Below are positions 42,704 to 51,247 of a DNA stretch of 54,514 bases, in pieces. This DNA comes from a bacterium (lineage in GTDB: Bacteria > Patescibacteriota > Patescibacteriia > UBA9934 > GWF2-40-263): contig JAJYIV010000005.1 in the NCBI GenBank assembly GCA_021789915.1, positions 1-54,514 of the forward strand. The letters are read 5' to 3'. The number at the start of each line of letters is the position of its first letter. Position 1 is the stretch's first letter. A model generated the notes under the pieces. It did no database searches, was not told the origin of the DNA, and was given only the letters and a program-made list of their open reading frames with translations. The position numbers were made by a program, and so were the translations under genes.

Positions 42704-44812
42704 CTAATATTCTTCCACGCCGCGGAGAAACTCTCCGCCTCCATTGGGTTTCCCGCCTTTGGCGGATGGCGGCACGCGCTCGCCCAGCTCGTCGAAGACG
42801 ATGGTGATTTCGCCGTCATCGCGGCGCGTGGAGCGCGGATCGCGGATCGGATGCGGTGCATGGCGCAGGCGCACGTGCTCGACGGCATCCGCGGGGATCT
42901 CGAGCAGGAAAGGCGACGGCCGGTTGAGCGCCAACGTATCGTGGCCCGCGGCCAGCGGATAGGTCAGGAACAGGCGCTTGCGGGCGCGCGTGACGGCCAC
43001 GTAGAACAGCCGGCGCTCTTCTTCGATTTCGTCGCGGCTGCCCATCGCGCGCTGGTGCGGGAACTTCCCTTCCGCCAGATTGATGACGAACACGGCGTCC
43101 CATTCGAGCCCCTTGGCCTGGTGCACGGTGGACAGCACGACGCGGTCTTCCGCCTCCCCGTCGTCGGCCCCCGCGCGCGCGGCGCCGTACTCATCCGTCA
43201 GGGAGACTTCCGTCAGGAAGGACGGCAGATCGTCATAGCCCTCGGCGAACAACGCGAACTGTTCGAGATCGTCGAGCCGGTCGTCCGCGTCGGGATATTC
43301 GGCCTTGAGGTAGTCCCGATACGCTCCGGCGGCGACGAGGCGGATCATGTCCGCCGGCTGGGATTGGGCCAGAAGCTTCTCGAAAACGCCGGCGGCCTGG
43401 CGCCAGCCTTTGGCGGCGCGTCCCGTCAAGTCCAAATCCGCCTGCACGGCTTCCGCCAGCGCGGCAAAGGCGCGCGCCCGGAAGGCGATCCTGGCCGCCG
43501 TCACGGCGCCCACGCCCGGCTGCAGCGCGAGCACGCGCAGCCACGCCGCCTCGTCCTTCGGATTCGCGACCAGGCGCAGATGCGCCACGATGTCCTTCAC
43601 GTGCGCGCGTTCGAAGAATTTCATGCCGCCGCGGTACTCGTAGGGGATGTCGCGCTTCATCAGCTCGAATTCCAGCGCCTGCGAATGGAAGGCGGCGCGG
43701 AACAACACGGCCTGATCGGCCAAGGCGACGCCCTCGCCGCGCAGGGCAAGCATCTGCTCGGCGACGTACTGCGCTTCCTGCTGCGCGTTGGCGGCGGGCA
43801 CGACGCACGGCTTGTCGGCGGACGCGCGCACCGCTTTCAACTCTTTCTTGAACTGATGGCGGTTCTGCGCGATGACGGCGTTCGCGACGGACAGGATTTC
43901 CGGCGTGGAGCGGTAATTCGTCACCAGCCGGAACGTCTTGGCCTCGCCGTACGTCTCCGGGAAGCGCAGGATGTTGCGGATGTCGGCGGCGCGGAACGAG
44001 TAGATGCTCTGCGCGTCGTCGCCGACGACCAGCACGTTGCGGTGCGCCGACGAGAGCAGGCGCACGAGGTCGGCCTGAATGGCGTTCGTGTCCTGGTACT
44101 CGTCGGCGAGGACGTAGCGGAACTGACCCGCCAGCCGGTCGCGCACGTCGGGACGCTGCGCCAACAGGTCGCGCAGCAACAGGAGCAGGTCGTCGAAATC
44201 CACGGCGTCCGCCTCGCGCTTGCGCCGCTCGTACGACGCGTCGACGCGCTCGAGGACCGGCGCCAGGTCGAGGAAGCTCTCGTACGAGCGCTCGAGGACG
44301 TCGCGCAGCGGGAGCGCGGCGTTGCGGCGATAGCTGACGATGGCTTGGATGGTTCCGGCGGACGGAAAGCGCCGCGCCGTCGTGTCCACGTGCAAATCCT
44401 TGAGGCACAGGCCGATCAGATCCCGACTGTCTTCCTGGTCGAGAATAGTGAACGACGCCGTGCGCCCGACGTCGGCGGCGTAGCCGCGGAGGATGCGGTT
44501 GGCGACGGAGTGGAAGGTGCCGCCCCAAAGACCGGCGACCGAGGAACCCAAGAGCGCCTCCACGCGCGCGAGCATTTCACGCGCCGCCTTGTTGGTGAAC
44601 GTCAGCAGAAGGATTTCCTCCGGACGCACGCCCTGGTCCAGCAGATGCGCCACGCGATACGTGATCGTGCGCGTCTTGCCGCTGCCGGCCCCGGCCAGCA
44701 CGAGGCAGGCGCCATCCCCGTGGAGGACGACATCCAGCTGCTCGGCATTGAGCTCTTTTTCGTAGTCGATGCGGCGGCGGCCCGCGGGGGCGGAGAGGAC
44801 GAACTCGCGCAT
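42704..44812 (-). CDS. UvrD/PcrA-type superfamily 1 DNA helicase
   Basis: 702 residues, complete. Motif I CLVLAGAGSGKTRTITYR (near 37), Ia LLTFTNKAAREML, II VLADEYQDTNAIQ, III VVGDDAQSIYSFRAAD, IV VTNYRSTPEILSVAN, V VLSTVHQAKGLEWDAVFVIN, VI RRLFYVAVTRARKRLFLTYP. Translocates 3'-5' on DNA in nucleotide-excision and replication repair. The C-terminus ends FLRGVEEY at 42704, right against a TIR element. Confidence 0.93.
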   Translation of the reverse strand: MREFVLSAPAGRRRIDYEKELNAEQLDVVLHGDGACLVLAGAGSGKTRTITYRVAHLLDQGVRPEEILLLTFTNKAAREMLARVEALLGSSVAGLWGGTFHSVANRILRGYAADVGRTASFTILDQEDSRDLIGLCLKDLHVDTTARRFPSAGTIQAIVSYRRNAALPLRDVLERSYESFLDLAPVLERVDASYERRKREADAVDFDDLLLLLRDLLAQRPDVRDRLAGQFRYVLADEYQDTNAIQADLVRLLSSAHRNVLVVGDDAQSIYSFRAADIRNILRFPETYGEAKTFRLVTNYRSTPEILSVANAVIAQNRHQFKKELKAVRASADKPCVVPAANAQQEAQYVAEQMLALRGEGVALADQAVLFRAAFHSQALEFELMKRDIPYEYRGGMKFFERAHVKDIVAHLRLVANPKDEAAWLRVLALQPGVGAVTAARIAFRARAFAALAEAVQADLDLTGRAAKGWRQAAGVFEKLLAQSQPADMIRLVAAGAYRDYLKAEYPDADDRLDDLEQFALFAEGYDDLPSFLTEVSLTDEYGAARAGADDGEAEDRVVLSTVHQAKGLEWDAVFVINLAEGKFPHQRAMGSRDEIEEERRLFYVAVTRARKRLFLTYPLAAGHDTLALNRPSPFLLEIPADAVEHVRLRHAPHPIRDPRSTRRDDGEITIVFDELGERVPPSAKGGKPNGGGEFLRGVEEY

Positions 44813-44837
44813 AACGGCCTCACGATACCACGCGGGA

Positions 44838-45080
44838 AAAGAAGAAAGTAGCTCGTAGCAAGTAGCTTGTAGCTAGGGCGATGGAGCGCGTCTCTCGGCG
44901 CTCGGCGCGCGCTCCCTAAGCTCCTCAAGCTCCTTTAGCTCTTCAAGCTCTTAGCGGGGGCAAGCCCCCGCGCTACCTCGCCCTAGCTTCAAACAGGAAG
45001 TAGCTCGTGAGGAACGGCGGAAAGACGGTTAGATGCGTCCCTCGTCCTGACGGCTGATGGCTGTCGGCTAACGGCTGCAC
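44838..45080. repeat. Dense heptamer-period repeats and a GC palindrome
   Basis: GTAGCTCGTAGCAAGTAGCT then TGTAGCTAGG (7-bp units, 44850-44879), AGCTCCTCAAGCTCC.. (9-bp period, near 44920-44952), GCGGGGGCAAGCCCCCGC (44954-44971), CTGACGG CTGATGG CTGTCGG CTAACGG (45047-45074). No gene seen in 44813-45153. Confidence 0.65.
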
Positions 45081-45102
45081 CCCCATGATTCGTACACAAA
45101 CA

Positions 45103-45142
45103 AAAAACGGCCGCGTCCCTTTCGGGAAACGGGCCGCACGAG
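45103..45142 (-). terminator. Terminator A of the tandem paralogue block
   Basis: Minus strand GCGGCCCGTTTCCCGAAAGG then GACGCGGCCGTTTTTTG. Nearly identical hairpins follow the next two genes. Confidence 0.85.
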
Positions 45143-45153
45143 CGGTCGGGCGA

Positions 45154-45666
45154 CTACGCGGACGGCGCGGTCGCCCTGGCCTGCAGCAACCGTGTGATCA
45201 GCGCCTCCTTCGCCGTGACGGTGGTGACAAGACCCTCGTGCGAGAACGCGAGCAGGTCGCGCTTCCAGGCGAGGGTGAGTCCCCACGAGAGATCTTCGGT
45301 CATCTGCACCAGGCGCATGTACCGCTGCCAAAACGCGGACGCCGGAACCGCGTGGCGCGGCGGGCGCTCAAATCGTGGAAAGAACCGCCCAGGGAGAGGC
45401 GTCGCGTACGTCCTCTTCATCTCGAAGACGTCGGCGGCGCCGCGCAGAAGGCGGCCGGTGAACCCCTGGATTTCGTCGAGGGAGATCTGCCGCTCCCCCG
45501 CCGGCACGCACGCACGCACCACCTCCGCGAACGGCACGTCCCAGGTGTCGAGCGCGCGGGCCGCCGCGAGGTACGCCTCCACGACGTCGACGGTCTCCTT
45601 CTCGCCAAGACCGGAGAACCACGGCAACGGATCGGGGATGATCGCCGAAGGTTTTGGAAATTCCAT
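45154..45666 (-). CDS. Unknown protein, tandem paralogue 1
   Basis: 170 residues, ATG at 45666 after AAGGAGCACGTG. Mostly helical: ETVDVVEAYLAAARALDTWD then VPFAEVVRACVP, FEMKRTYATPLPGRFFPRF, LTLAWKRDLLAFSHEGLVTT and TAKEALITRLLQAR. It aligns along its length with the neighbour at 45808-46332 (EAYLAAARALDTW / FAYLALARAKNTW; TLAWKRDLLAFS / TLAWKRDLVRLS). No family recognised. Own strong Shine-Dalgarno and terminator, as in the NAD island. Confidence 0.6.
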   Translation of the reverse strand: MEFPKPSAIIPDPLPWFSGLGEKETVDVVEAYLAAARALDTWDVPFAEVVRACVPAGERQISLDEIQGFTGRLLRGAADVFEMKRTYATPLPGRFFPRFERPPRHAVPASAFWQRYMRLVQMTEDLSWGLTLAWKRDLLAFSHEGLVTTVTAKEALITRLLQARATAPSA

Positions 45667-45756
45667 CACGTGCTCCTTGTCCGAGGCGGGATGCCTGGCC
45701 GGACGCCGCAACATAGCTCGTTCCCTCTGCCAAGTCAATGTCATCTGGCCATTGTA

Positions 45757-45798
45757 CAAAAAACGGCCCGCGTCCCTTTCGGGAAACGGGCCGCGAGG
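45757..45798 (-). terminator. Terminator B of the tandem paralogue block
   Basis: Minus strand CGCGGCCCGTTTCCCGAAAG then GGACGCGGGCCGTTTTTTG; close copy of terminators A and C. Confidence 0.85.
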
Positions 45799-45807
45799 AC
45801 CTAAATG

Positions 45808-46332
45808 CTAGGCCGTGGCCGTGTGCTTGCACGCCTCGTTGAGGCGAGCGAGAAGCTTGTCCGTCGAACTGACGGTGGTCAGGCCGTGGTCGCTCTTGGA
45901 GGAGAGCCGCACGAGGTCGCGCTTCCAAGCGAGCGTGCCCCCGATCTCCAAGTCCTTGACGGAGCTCCGGAAATTCGTGAAGGCGTCGAGAATCCCGAGC
46001 GGCGCTCCGAAACTGACGATCTTCGTCCCTCCTTCGACGCGAAGCGTCATGTGCTTCGGGATCGGGAAGGACACGTACTCGAGTCCTACGGCCTTGGTGA
46101 TCGCACGGGCGAAACGCCCCGTGCGTCCTCGCAGGCCGGAACCCACGCGGTGCCTCGCCTCGGTGTACGTTTGGACGATCCAGTCGAACGGGACGTCGTC
46201 CCATGTGTTCTTGGCGCGGGCCAAGGCCAGGTACGCGAAGATGAACCACTCGGTCTCGGCCTTGCCGAACGAGAGATGCGGAACCATGTCCGGCATGAGC
46301 TCGCGCGGGGTTGGCGGCTGATTTTGGTCCAC
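45808..46332 (-). CDS. Unknown protein, tandem paralogue 2
   Basis: 174 residues, GTG start at 46332 behind AGAGGAGAAGATTC. Shares with paralogue 1 the helix AYLALARAKNTWDDVPFDWI, the middle GRTGRFARAITKAVGLEYVS and the C-terminal TLAWKRDLVRLSSKSDHGLT then KLLARLNEAC. A basic central loop (RHRVGSGLRGRTGR) is specific to it. Cytosolic, no known motif. The duplication includes the terminator, so whole cassettes were copied. Confidence 0.6.
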   Translation of the reverse strand: MDQNQPPTPRELMPDMVPHLSFGKAETEWFIFAYLALARAKNTWDDVPFDWIVQTYTEARHRVGSGLRGRTGRFARAITKAVGLEYVSFPIPKHMTLRVEGGTKIVSFGAPLGILDAFTNFRSSVKDLEIGGTLAWKRDLVRLSSKSDHGLTTVSSTDKLLARLNEACKHTATA

Positions 46333-46437
46333 GAATCTTCTCCTCTGTCCGGGGATGATTGGTTCTGAGAACCGGACAACCGTTCCTAACACATTTGACG
46401 ATGTACGTCAAGAAAATAGGCGACAGAAAATGGGAGA

Positions 46438-46480
46438 TAAAAAACGGCCCGCGTCCCTTTCGGGAAACGGGCCGCGAGAG
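46438..46480 (-). terminator. Terminator C of the tandem block
   Basis: Minus strand TCGCGGCCCGTTTCCCGAAA then GGGACGCGGGCCGTTTTTTA. Third copy. Confidence 0.85.
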
Positions 46481-46491
46481 ATGCGGCGCTC

Positions 46492-47751
46492 CTAGAGGCA
46501 ACGCACCGCTTCCGCCAGGCACTCGCGAGCGCCGGCGACATCGGCGCGACCGATCCGCTCGCTCGCGGTGGCGAGCAGCGCGTCCAGGTCGCGGGCCACA
46601 GGGCGGCGGAAGCCGTCGTCGATACGGGGACGCTCCGCAAAGAACCTCCGCACCGACTCGATCTTCTCCTGCACCGCGCGCACGTCCGCCACGCGATGCG
46701 TGCCTACGCGCGCACCGCGAGACGCGAGCGCGAGCGCTTCGTCAAGAGCGGGGCGCTGGCGCTGCAGCTGCAGGCTGCGGTCCAGCACGTCCAGGCGCTG
46801 AGCGGCGACGGACAACCGGCCCTCTCCCAGGGCCGCGGACGCGCGCGACAGGTCGGCGACGCAATGCGCGAACAGGCGCCTGTACGGGCTCACCGCCTTC
46901 GAGGCGAAGTGCTGCGCCTCGTGGAACAGGCGCCGCGCCAGCGCCGGCAGGTCGGCCGGCTTCCCTTCCGCCGCGCGCCGGACGTGCCGCTGCGCCGCCG
47001 CGACCACCGCCTCGAGATTGCGCAGCATGGCCACCGCCCTCAGCCCGATGATCGTGAGCCGCGCGGCGATCTTCGCGCAGTGCGCGTCGAGATCGGGCAC
47101 GCGCTCCTGGCGGTCGCGCAGGCGGCTCGTCGCCGCCATGGTGCGGGCGCGCGCCGCGGACGGGTTGTGGCGGCCGAGCGCGTCGTCGAGACCGGCCGCG
47201 CGCTGCAGCTTCTGGCGCGCCGTCTTCTTTTCCTCGTCGCGGTCGCCCTTGAGCATGTCGGCCATGCGCGTCAGGTCGCGCTCCCAGCAGGCGCGCTGCC
47301 GCTCGGGCAGGCCCGCCATGTCGAGCGTGCGGACGATCGCCTCCGGCAGCAGCTCCTGCGTCAGCTCCGCAAGCGTTGCGGCTTCGGCGGCATACCCGTC
47401 GCGGGCGTGCACGCCGTAGGCGCGCAGGGCGTCGTGCAGGTCGTGATACACGGTGTACGCCGCCGGCACCCTGAGCCGGTCGGCCAGATCGCGGTTGCGC
47501 ACCAGCACGTCGCCGCGCGTGATGCGGCCGTTGACGCGTCCGCCGGGCGCCTGGCACACGATGAGGATGAGCGTGCCCGGGAAGGGCCGATGCACCATCA
47601 TCGTCGCGCGGCGCGGTTTCCCGTCCGCCGAGACGTACACCGTGCGCACTTCGTCCCCGCGATGCGAGGGCGGCGAGAGCGAACGCGAACCGGTGCCGAG
47701 ATCGCGCGTGCCGCGCGCGTGCGGAGAAGGGGGGACGTAATCCGTTTCCAC
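46492..47751 (-). CDS. Unknown 419-residue helical protein
   Basis: GTG start at 47751 with AAAGGAG eight bases upstream. Residues 1-110 are mixed: VRTVYVSADGKPRRATMMVH, GTLILIVCQAPGGRVNGRIT, RGDVLVRNRDLADRLRVPAA. From about 120 to the end it is almost all helix with heptad-like Leu/Ala spacing (LAELTQELLPEAIVRTLDMA, KIAARLTIIGLRAVAMLRNL, DLSRASAALGEGRLSVAAQR), probably a coiled-coil bundle. No enzyme motif. It stands upstream of the tandem paralogues on the same strand and shares their gene style; may form one acquired unit with them. Confidence 0.55.
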   Translation of the reverse strand: METDYVPPSPHARGTRDLGTGSRSLSPPSHRGDEVRTVYVSADGKPRRATMMVHRPFPGTLILIVCQAPGGRVNGRITRGDVLVRNRDLADRLRVPAAYTVYHDLHDALRAYGVHARDGYAAEAATLAELTQELLPEAIVRTLDMAGLPERQRACWERDLTRMADMLKGDRDEEKKTARQKLQRAAGLDDALGRHNPSAARARTMAATSRLRDRQERVPDLDAHCAKIAARLTIIGLRAVAMLRNLEAVVAAAQRHVRRAAEGKPADLPALARRLFHEAQHFASKAVSPYRRLFAHCVADLSRASAALGEGRLSVAAQRLDVLDRSLQLQRQRPALDEALALASRGARVGTHRVADVRAVQEKIESVRRFFAERPRIDDGFRRPVARDLDALLATASERIGRADVAGARECLAEAVRCL

Positions 47752-47939
47752 GTCTGACTCCTTTGAAGGAGCGCCGGCGGCATGCCGGGCCGCCGCAGGC
47801 TAGCGCAAAAAATCCGCCGCGTCAAGCGCCTGGGTATTTTTGCAGAGACATCGTTCCGCACGAAGAGACGCGCCACCAAGGCGATCGTCCGCATCTGGCA
47901 AATGCCATTTGCGTCCTCGGTATGGCCGCCCACTCCTGT

Positions 47940-47968
47940 TTGACAAGCTCTTCATTCCCTGCTATCTT
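47940..47968 (+). promoter_or_regulatory. Promoter of the small membrane protein gene at 48033
   Basis: TTGACA (47940-47945), 17-bp spacer, TATCTT (47963-47968). The rest of 47752-47939 shows nothing else. Confidence 0.75.
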
Positions 47969-48032
47969 CGACCGTTCGTTTTTTCAGACCAAAACCGCTT
48001 GCCACGGCCATCCGGCCGAAAAGGGAGACACC

Positions 48033-48386
48033 ATGAAAAGATGGGCAGCCGCGAAGAACGCGATCATTCTGTTCGCCTTGGAGATTTTCTTGCTCGTCCC
48101 CCTCGTCGTGAACTCGACGGCGGAATCCGATGCCGAGTGGATCCCGAAGTCGGCTTGGCTGTGCTTCTTCTTGGTTGTGTGGACAAGCGTGGGCGCTGCC
48201 GTGGCCATCACCTTCATCAAAAGGAAGGTGCCCGTCCGCCCTTGGCGCATCGTCCTGACGCTCGCTCTGTCCGTGCTTGCGTACGCGAGCATGCGGTACG
48301 ACACGGATTTCTCCACGGGCGTCGCTGTGTGCGCCGCGTTTCTCATCAGCTGGCCGGTGATCAAAACGATCGCCCCAATCAACTGA
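48033..48386 (+). CDS. Four-helix membrane protein, unknown
   Basis: 117 residues, ATG after AAAAGGGAGACACC. Helices about 8-28 (NAIILFALEIFLLVPLVV), 42-64 (AWLCFFLVVWTSVGAAVAITF), 74-90 (RIVLTLALSVLAYASM) and 97-112 (GVAVCAAFLISWPVI). No family recognised. Has its own promoter, Shine-Dalgarno and terminator. Confidence 0.6.
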   Translation: MKRWAAAKNAIILFALEIFLLVPLVVNSTAESDAEWIPKSAWLCFFLVVWTSVGAAVAITFIKRKVPVRPWRIVLTLALSVLAYASMRYDTDFSTGVAVCAAFLISWPVIKTIAPIN

Positions 48387-48407
48387 CGGACGCAGTACCT
48401 CTCGCTT

Positions 48408-48435
48408 CCCTCGCGTCTCTCGACGCGAGGATTTT
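48408..48435 (+). terminator. Terminator of the gene at 48033
   Basis: CCTCGCGTCTCTCGACGCGA then GGATTTTTT: 8-bp stem and six T; its right edge touches the stop of the convergent DUF2207 gene. Confidence 0.85.
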
Positions 48436-50175
48436 TTACCAGCTCCCGCCTCCGCCGCCGCCGAAGCCGCCCCCGGAAAATCCTCCGCCGCCGAAGCCGC
48501 CGCCCCCGCGCGCCGACGGCGCGTGCACGGCACTGGCGAAATTCGCGAAGCCGTCAAGCGACGAGGCGAGGCTCGTCACGGCATACGCGCCGACGAACGG
48601 CCCCACGTACCAGTCCGGCTGCGGCAAATTCATCCCTTCAAAAACCTTGGCCCACTTGTCGGCGACGCCGAAGACCATCGCGTACGGCAGGAACTGCTCG
48701 AAAATTCCTTCGCGCTCCTGCCACTGCAAGCGATAGCGTTCCGCCGTCGAGAGGAACAGCTTGAAGCCGAGCGCCTGCTCGCGCGCGAGCACGCCCTTCT
48801 CGGAACGCGCCCGCATGAACGGCGCGGCGACGAGCAGCAGGCCCGCCGTCGCGAGCAGCGCCTCCAGGGAGGAGGCGTTCCCCGTGGCGTCCCCGACCCA
48901 ATGGCCGACGAACCAGCCCGCGATGCCGACGAAGAGCGCGGCGCTGACGAACGCGGCCTGCGTCCTCTTCGGATTGGCGGCGAAGTAGCCGGCCGCCGTG
49001 AGGTCCTGCACCACGCGATCGGACGCCGCCCCGAGCGCCGTCGCCATCGCCTGATCCGTCTGCGCCAGCGTCTTGGACGGCCCGCCCGCGAACAGCGAGT
49101 TGAAGATCAATGCCTCGTACGGCTTCAGGCCGTCCGCCTCCTTCCGTTTTTCCAGCGTGTACGCGCGCGACGCGAAGACGCCGAGCGTCCGCCCGTCCTT
49201 CTCGACGATGCGCACATAGCCGCGCACGGCCAAATCTATGATCGCCGCCGACAGGTCGCGCCGGTCCGCCTTTTCGTCCACGAGCGCGCCGACCTCCGTA
49301 GGGCGTAGGCCGTCCGGCGGATCGTACAGCGGGATGATGACGCCGCGGCCTTTGAGGCCTTTGCGCAGGCGGAAGAACCGGCGGATCAGCCAGGCGAGCG
49401 CCACAAGCGGTACGAACCAGAACAACGCATCCCAATATTCCTGCAGCCACCACGCGAAGCGCTGCCAGGCGGACGGCGGCGCGACGATTCCTTTCGGAAA
49501 GCGCACGGCGATGGTGAGGAAATCGTGCGCCGTCGCCGTGACGGATCCGTCTTGCGCCGTCAGCGCGCAATCGGACGCCGTCGATCCCTGCGCCCCGGTA
49601 AAACACCTCGCCTGGAAATCCTTTTGCGCGACGCCCTCCACGTGCACCGTGGCGCGCGCGTCGGGAATCGGCACGCCCCAGTCCATGCCGGTGGCGTTCC
49701 AGTACACCTGGTCGTCGTTTGGCTCGAAGAGGATGGCGCGCGCGACGCGGTAATGGATCTGATAGGCGAACGGGCCGCTGATCGCGCGGTTCGGATCGCC
49801 GATCTGGATCACTTCCTCGTCTCCCTGGCGCGACGCGGCGTACGGTTCCGGCGCGCCGTCGCGCGTGACGGAGCGCACGTCGATCGGCAGCGAGAAATGC
49901 GAGCCGTCGGCGGCTTGATAGCGCACGGGGATGTTGCGGTAGATGCCGTGGCGCGGCAGCAAGAACTCGCCGTCGATCGTCTCGACGACGTCGAGCGTCG
50001 CGTCGCGGTTCACCGTCACGTCGCTGGCGAATTTCGTGAACGTGTAGCCGCCCGCGCTCGTCATCTGCGCCCGCGCGGCAGAAGACGCGAAAACGAGTGC
50101 TCCGGCCAGCAGCCAAAAGCCAACGGCCAACAGCCTACTTGAGATACTTCGCCTTGTCCGCGAGGAACTGATCAT
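48436..50175 (-). CDS. DUF2207 membrane protein with Gly-rich tail
   Basis: About 579 residues. Signal peptide SSRLLAVGFWLLAGALVFAS then AARAQ, whose core is encoded by a 7-bp repeat (see finding). The DUF2207 domain follows: FASDVTVNRDATLDVVETID, YRNIPVRYQAADGSHFSLPI, ISGPFAYQIHYRVARAILFE, DQVYWNATGMDWGVPIP and ARATVHVEG. Then a TM helix (ALFWFVPLVALAWLI), a cytosolic wing-like region (LRPTEVGALVDEKADRRDLS), two further TM helices near 395-440, and an end of GGGGFGGGGFSGGGFGGGGG then SW as in the family. Envelope protein of unknown function. I use ATG 50175; an ATG at 50187 or a non-ATG start nearer the signal is possible. Confidence 0.85.
   Translation of the reverse strand: MISSSRTRRSISSRLLAVGFWLLAGALVFASSAARAQMTSAGGYTFTKFASDVTVNRDATLDVVETIDGEFLLPRHGIYRNIPVRYQAADGSHFSLPIDVRSVTRDGAPEPYAASRQGDEEVIQIGDPNRAISGPFAYQIHYRVARAILFEPNDDQVYWNATGMDWGVPIPDARATVHVEGVAQKDFQARCFTGAQGSTASDCALTAQDGSVTATAHDFLTIAVRFPKGIVAPPSAWQRFAWWLQEYWDALFWFVPLVALAWLIRRFFRLRKGLKGRGVIIPLYDPPDGLRPTEVGALVDEKADRRDLSAAIIDLAVRGYVRIVEKDGRTLGVFASRAYTLEKRKEADGLKPYEALIFNSLFAGGPSKTLAQTDQAMATALGAASDRVVQDLTAAGYFAANPKRTQAAFVSAALFVGIAGWFVGHWVGDATGNASSLEALLATAGLLLVAAPFMRARSEKGVLAREQALGFKLFLSTAERYRLQWQEREGIFEQFLPYAMVFGVADKWAKVFEGMNLPQPDWYVGPFVGAYAVTSLASSLDGFANFASAVHAPSARGGGGFGGGGFSGGGFGGGGGGSW
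50105..50135. repeat. Heptamer repeat encoding a signal-peptide core
   Basis: CAGCAGCC AAAAGCC AACGGCC AACAGCC TAC: 7-bp units at the mltG/DUF2207 junction. On the coding strand it reads CTG TTG GCC GTT GGC TTT TGG CTG CTG GCC, i.e. LLAVGFWLLA. Confidence 0.7.
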
Positions 50176-51247
50176 ACGTGCGCGCATACACGACGGTGCC
50201 GTCCGCCGTCGTCAGGAAATAGAGCCAGGCGTTCGACGAGGGATTCCGCACGGCGTCAAGCGCGTCGAGCCCGGGATCGTCGATGGGCCCCGGCGGCAGG
50301 CCCGCGTGTTGATACGTGTTGTACGGCGAATCGGCGGCCAAATCCTGCGCGCTCAAGGCGGCGTGGCCGACCGCATACGCGACGGTCGCGTCGGACTGCA
50401 GCGGCATGCCGGCGGCGAGGCGGTTCAAAAAGAGGCCGGCAACATTCGCCATGTCGGCGGGATCCTTCACTTCCTTCTGCAGGATCGACGCGAGGATGAT
50501 GTCCTGGTCCGGCGTGAGTCCGTCCACGTCGGCGGCCGTCGAGGCCGGCGTCGATTCCCCCCCTGCCAAGCCTGTCCTGAGCGAAGCCGAAGGAGGGGGG
50601 CTGCCGGCTGACCCCGTTGCGGCCGGCGGGGGGGTCTGCATCGCGGCGGCGGTCTTTTGCACGAACGCGAACAGCAGCGTGTGGACGACGTCCTGCGCCG
50701 TCGCGTCGGGACGGAAACGGTACGTGTCCGGGAACAAATAGCCCTCGAGCCCGCGCGCGGCGAGCGCGGATGGCAGCGCGCGCGCCAAGTCCGCGTCGGC
50801 GAGCGCGGGGCTGTGCGGCCCGACGGCCGCGTTCCACTCGTCCGCCGTGATCGCCGGGATGGCGGCGTGCACGAGGCCGCCGATCTGCGCCGCGGTATAC
50901 CCCTCGGGGATCGTCACCTGGACATCCTCCGAAGCCGCATGGGAAAGGGCCGTCAACAGATCCGCGAAGGACAGGCCGGGCTTCAATTGGAAATGCCCCG
51001 CCTGCAGGCGCTTGGCGGCATCGTTGAGCCGGGCGAAGAGCTCGAAGCCGGCGACGTTTTTCAGCAAGCCGCTCGCCTGGAGTCCGTCGGCGACGGCCTT
51101 GATCGACGCGCCGCTTTTGACGATGAACGCCACGGCCCTGGCGTCGGGCGCCGGCTGCGCGACATAGGCGTCATGCCAATAGCCGCCGACCAGGACGGCG
51201 CACGCGACGAGCAGGACGGAGAACAGGGACAGAAAGAGGCGCTTCAT
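50135..51247 (-). CDS. mltG: Endolytic murein transglycosylase MltG with a repeat in frame
   Basis: 370 residues. Membrane anchor (LFLSLFSVLLVACAVLVGGY, about 5-24), LysM-like segment (AFIVKSGASIKAVADGLQAS, GHFQLKPGLSFADLLTALSH, VTIPEGYTAAQIG), then GLEGYLFPDTYRFRPDATAQ and the catalytic DIILASILQKEVKDPADMAN (Glu in the ASIxxKE motif), VAGLFLNRLAAGMPLQSDAT, YNTYQHAGLPPGPIDDPGLD and YFLTTADGT. All YceG-domain motifs present. Cuts nascent glycan strands to set their length. Residues about 220-234 (PPPSASLRTGLAGGE) are a translated intergenic repeat. Confidence 0.93.
   Translation of the reverse strand: MKRLFLSLFSVLLVACAVLVGGYWHDAYVAQPAPDARAVAFIVKSGASIKAVADGLQASGLLKNVAGFELFARLNDAAKRLQAGHFQLKPGLSFADLLTALSHAASEDVQVTIPEGYTAAQIGGLVHAAIPAITADEWNAAVGPHSPALADADLARALPSALAARGLEGYLFPDTYRFRPDATAQDVVHTLLFAFVQKTAAAMQTPPPAATGSAGSPPPSASLRTGLAGGESTPASTAADVDGLTPDQDIILASILQKEVKDPADMANVAGLFLNRLAAGMPLQSDATVAYAVGHAALSAQDLAADSPYNTYQHAGLPPGPIDDPGLDALDAVRNPSSNAWLYFLTTADGTVVYARTYDQFLADKAKYLK
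50556..50600 (+). repeat. Repeat CCCCTGCCAAGCCTGTCCTGAG.. type inserted in mltG
   Basis: CCAAGCCTGTCCTGAGCGAA then GCCGAAGGAGGGG: the widespread TCCTTCGGCTTCGCTCAGGA intergenic unit within palindromic CCCCCC/GGGGGG arms. It translates as SASLRTGLAG in mltG, in the flexible linker before the catalytic motif. Confidence 0.75.
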
